Assembly: GCF_000271305.1 (NCBI RefSeq)
Contig: NZ_AKGD01000004.1
Span: forward strand, 558,001-622,000
Direction: 5' to 3'
From: Hydrocarboniphaga effusa AP103
Lineage (GTDB): Bacteria; Pseudomonadota; Gammaproteobacteria; Nevskiales; Nevskiaceae
Length of the DNA stretch: 64,000 nucleotides
Below, piece by piece: positions 62,358 to 64,000 of the stretch; the first letter of the stretch is position 1, and each line of letters starts with the position of its first letter. The notes under the pieces were generated by a model that saw only the letters and a program-made list of their open reading frames with translations, did no database searches and was not told the origin of the DNA. The position numbers were made by a program, and so were the translations under genes.

Positions 62358-63377
62358 TCAACGTTCCTCGTCCGGCTTCGGCTCTTCGGCTGGCGCGCCG
62401 TCGTCACCGGTGTCTTCTGTATCCGGTGCTGCGTGTCCGGATGCTGGGTCGGCATCGGCGTCGCGCTCATCGCCTTCATCGATGATCGTTTCGACGATTT
62501 CCTGCGCTTCGTCTTCGGTGTTTTCGTCGCCAACGGCGTCGCGGGCTTCGGGTGATTCGCTCGCGGCTTCGTCCACCTCGTGTTCGGACTCGGCTTCATC
62601 GCCCTTCGACGGCAGCTCGCCCGTGAGCTGCGCGAGCGCGGCGTCGAGCTGATCCATGTCGCGGATCTCGGGCAGTGACGGCAGCTGGTCGAGCGTGCGC
62701 AGGTTGAAGTCGTCGAGAAACTGCGCGGTAGTGCCGAACAGGGCCGGACGTCCGGGCACTTCCTTGACGCCGATCTCCTTGACCCAGCCGCGCTCCTGCA
62801 GCGTGCGCAGGATGTTCGACGACACCGAAACGCCGCGCACTTCTTCGATCTCGCCACGCGTGATCGGCTGTCGGTAGACCACGAGCGCAAGCGTTTCGAG
62901 CAGGGCGCGCGAAAATTTCGGCGGCTTTTCCTGCCACAGGCGCGCAACCCATCCGGCGTATTCCTCGCGCACCTGGATACGCCATCCGCTCGCGACTTCC
63001 TGCAGTTGCGCCGCTCCGCCCTGCAGGCGCGCATCGAGCTTGGCGAGCGCGGCGCGAACTTCGCTGCGACCGATGCCGAGGTCTTCGCCGAGCAGGCGAT
63101 GCAGGGCATCCACCGACAGCGGGCCGTCCGCCGCCAGCAGCAGCGCTTCGATGATGTGCTCTAGCCTGTCGATCGCCTCGGCGTTGTCGGCGACGCCAGT
63201 CACGATGTCCTGCGCCGTCGCGTCGGCCGCGATTTCAGGCGCGATGTCGGCGATCGCCGTCTGGTCGGACTGCGCGTCGGGCTTGGCGCCGGACAACTCT
63301 TCCGGAGGCAGCGGCACCTCGGGCAGTTCGTCGTCCTGCTCTTCGTCCGGCTCGTCGTTTCGGGGCGTATCACTCAT
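62358..63377 (-). CDS. scpB: Segregation and condensation protein ScpB with acidic tails
   Basis: It forms the SMC-ScpAB condensin with ScpA. The 339-residue protein has the winged-helix core at about 65-240 (IIEALLLAADGPLSVDALHRLLG, TLALVVYRQPITRGEIEEVRGVS, TTAQFLDDFNLRTLDQLP). Both ends are long acidic, probably disordered extensions: about 65 residues N-terminal and about 95 C-terminal, very rich in Asp and Glu. Its ATG overlaps the scpA stop by 8 nt, and it precedes rluB. Confidence 0.93.
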   Translation of the reverse strand: MSDTPRNDEPDEEQDDELPEVPLPPEELSGAKPDAQSDQTAIADIAPEIAADATAQDIVTGVADNAEAIDRLEHIIEALLLAADGPLSVDALHRLLGEDLGIGRSEVRAALAKLDARLQGGAAQLQEVASGWRIQVREEYAGWVARLWQEKPPKFSRALLETLALVVYRQPITRGEIEEVRGVSVSSNILRTLQERGWVKEIGVKEVPGRPALFGTTAQFLDDFNLRTLDQLPSLPEIRDMDQLDAALAQLTGELPSKGDEAESEHEVDEAASESPEARDAVGDENTEDEAQEIVETIIDEGDERDADADPASGHAAPDTEDTGDDGAPAEEPKPDEER

Positions 63378-64000
63378 AGCTGGCGGTCTCGATGGCCGTT
63401 TCCGATATCGGGCGGCCGCTGTCGATCATGATTTCGGCGAACGGTCCTTCCTGCACGAGATCGATCGCGGCGAGCTTCACGAGTTCGAGAATCGCGAGCA
63501 GGCAGACGATCACGCCGGCGCGGCCTTCGGACGGCTCGATGATCTCGTCGAAGCGCTTCGGTCCGCTGTGCACGAGATCGAGGATATGCGTCATGCGCTC
63601 GCGCACCGACAAGGGCTCGCGCTTGACCTGATGCCGCGTGAACAGCTCGGCGCGCATCATCACCTCGCGAAACGCGAGCATGAGCTCGCGCAGGCTCGGC
63701 TGCGGCAGCACGACCTGGGTCGGAATCACGTCGGGCTTAGCGGCGGCGCGATAGATTTCGCGGCCCGCGCGCGGCAGCCTGTCGAGATTCTCGGCCGCGG
63801 TCTTGAAGCGCTCGTATTCCTGCAGGCGGCGCACGAGTTCCATGCGCGGATCACCCTCTTCTTCCTCGGCCTCGACGGGCTTCGGCAGCAGGATGCGCGA
63901 TTTGATCTCGGCGAGCAGCGCAGCCATCAGCAGGTATTCGGCCGCAAGCTCCAGCCGCAGCTCCTGCATCAGCGCGATGTACTGCAGATACTGCTGCGTG
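63370..64000 (-). CDS. scpA: Segregation and condensation protein ScpA (5' end cut off by window)
   Basis: This is the C-terminal 210 codons of the kleisin of the SMC complex, open at the window edge. The frame reads QQYLQYIALMQELRLELAAEY followed by LLMAALLAEIKSRILLP, the core of ScpA that binds ScpB. The C-terminal winged helix, near the stop, has DEIIEPSEGRAGVIVCLLAILEL. An internal methionine at 63969 is not the start. The stop overlaps scpB. Confidence 0.95.
   Translation of the reverse strand, partial: TQQYLQYIALMQELRLELAAEYLLMAALLAEIKSRILLPKPVEAEEEEGDPRMELVRRLQEYERFKTAAENLDRLPRAGREIYRAAAKPDVIPTQVVLPQPSLRELMLAFREVMMRAELFTRHQVKREPLSVRERMTHILDLVHSGPKRFDEIIEPSEGRAGVIVCLLAILELVKLAAIDLVQEGPFAEIMIDSGRPISETAIETASYE

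Overview
The window is an ordinary stretch of core chromosome from a high-GC (roughly 65% by eye) gammaproteobacterium. The gene content, the Entner-Doudoroff set, a full System I cytochrome c maturation operon and the uvrY-uvrC-pgsA-tRNA synteny point to the order Lysobacterales (Xanthomonadales). That placement is inference; no 16S rRNA gene is present. I see no prophage, insertion sequence, CRISPR array or other clear mobile DNA.

Layout. 1-3,228: the 3'-truncated ruvC, yebC, a YfaZ-like outer membrane protein and lpdA (E3), all on the minus strand. 3,346-14,870: a central-carbon block with glgP (+), edd-eda (-), zwf (+), a small lipoprotein, and sucA-sucB (-). 14,996-16,961: galU and a MaoC-type dehydratase. 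17,005-23,814: the complete, tightly overlapping ccmABCDEFGHI operon (minus), including a 54-residue ccmD. 23,903-27,568: tRNA-Leu, tRNA-Cys, tRNA-Gly, pgsA, uvrC and uvrY/gacA, the same order as in E. coli. 27,598-36,764: an SRPBCC/GyrI-like protein, a large beta-propeller lipoprotein, isocitrate lyase, a MATE transporter, rraA, dsbB and class I fumarase. 36,857-43,051: an orphan sigma54-activator-like AAA+ protein, purB with a small partner, three small envelope or hypothetical genes and an OmpA-family protein. 43,234-48,417: an overlapping fabG-ribA-ABC1 kinase-pyrD unit. 48,716-56,224: an Ala/Pro-rich membrane protein, opgD, phoR, phoB (with a PHO box) and pepN. 56,324-64,000: an SCP2 protein, rsmJ, sixA, a gamma-carbonic anhydrase, phosphomannomutase, a TonB-type protein, rluB, scpB and the 5'-truncated scpA.

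How the genes work together. Glucose units released by glgP as glucose-1-phosphate can feed galU or, after isomerisation, zwf-edd-eda to pyruvate. SucAB with Lpd carries 2-oxoglutarate to succinyl-CoA. Fumarase and isocitrate lyase give TCA and glyoxylate-shunt capacity. The ccm genes and dsbB serve periplasmic thiol and haem chemistry. PhoBR is predicted to regulate itself through the PHO box.

The most unusual items are the sigma54-type AAA+ protein with a GAFPGA loop and no DNA-binding domain (36,857-38,173), the ABC1-family kinase with a glycine-rich loop where the family has an alanine-rich one (44,286-46,394), an AT-rich 19-bp palindrome upstream of aceA, and a strong terminator inside the conserved tRNA cluster. 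I did not find a clear new multi-gene system.
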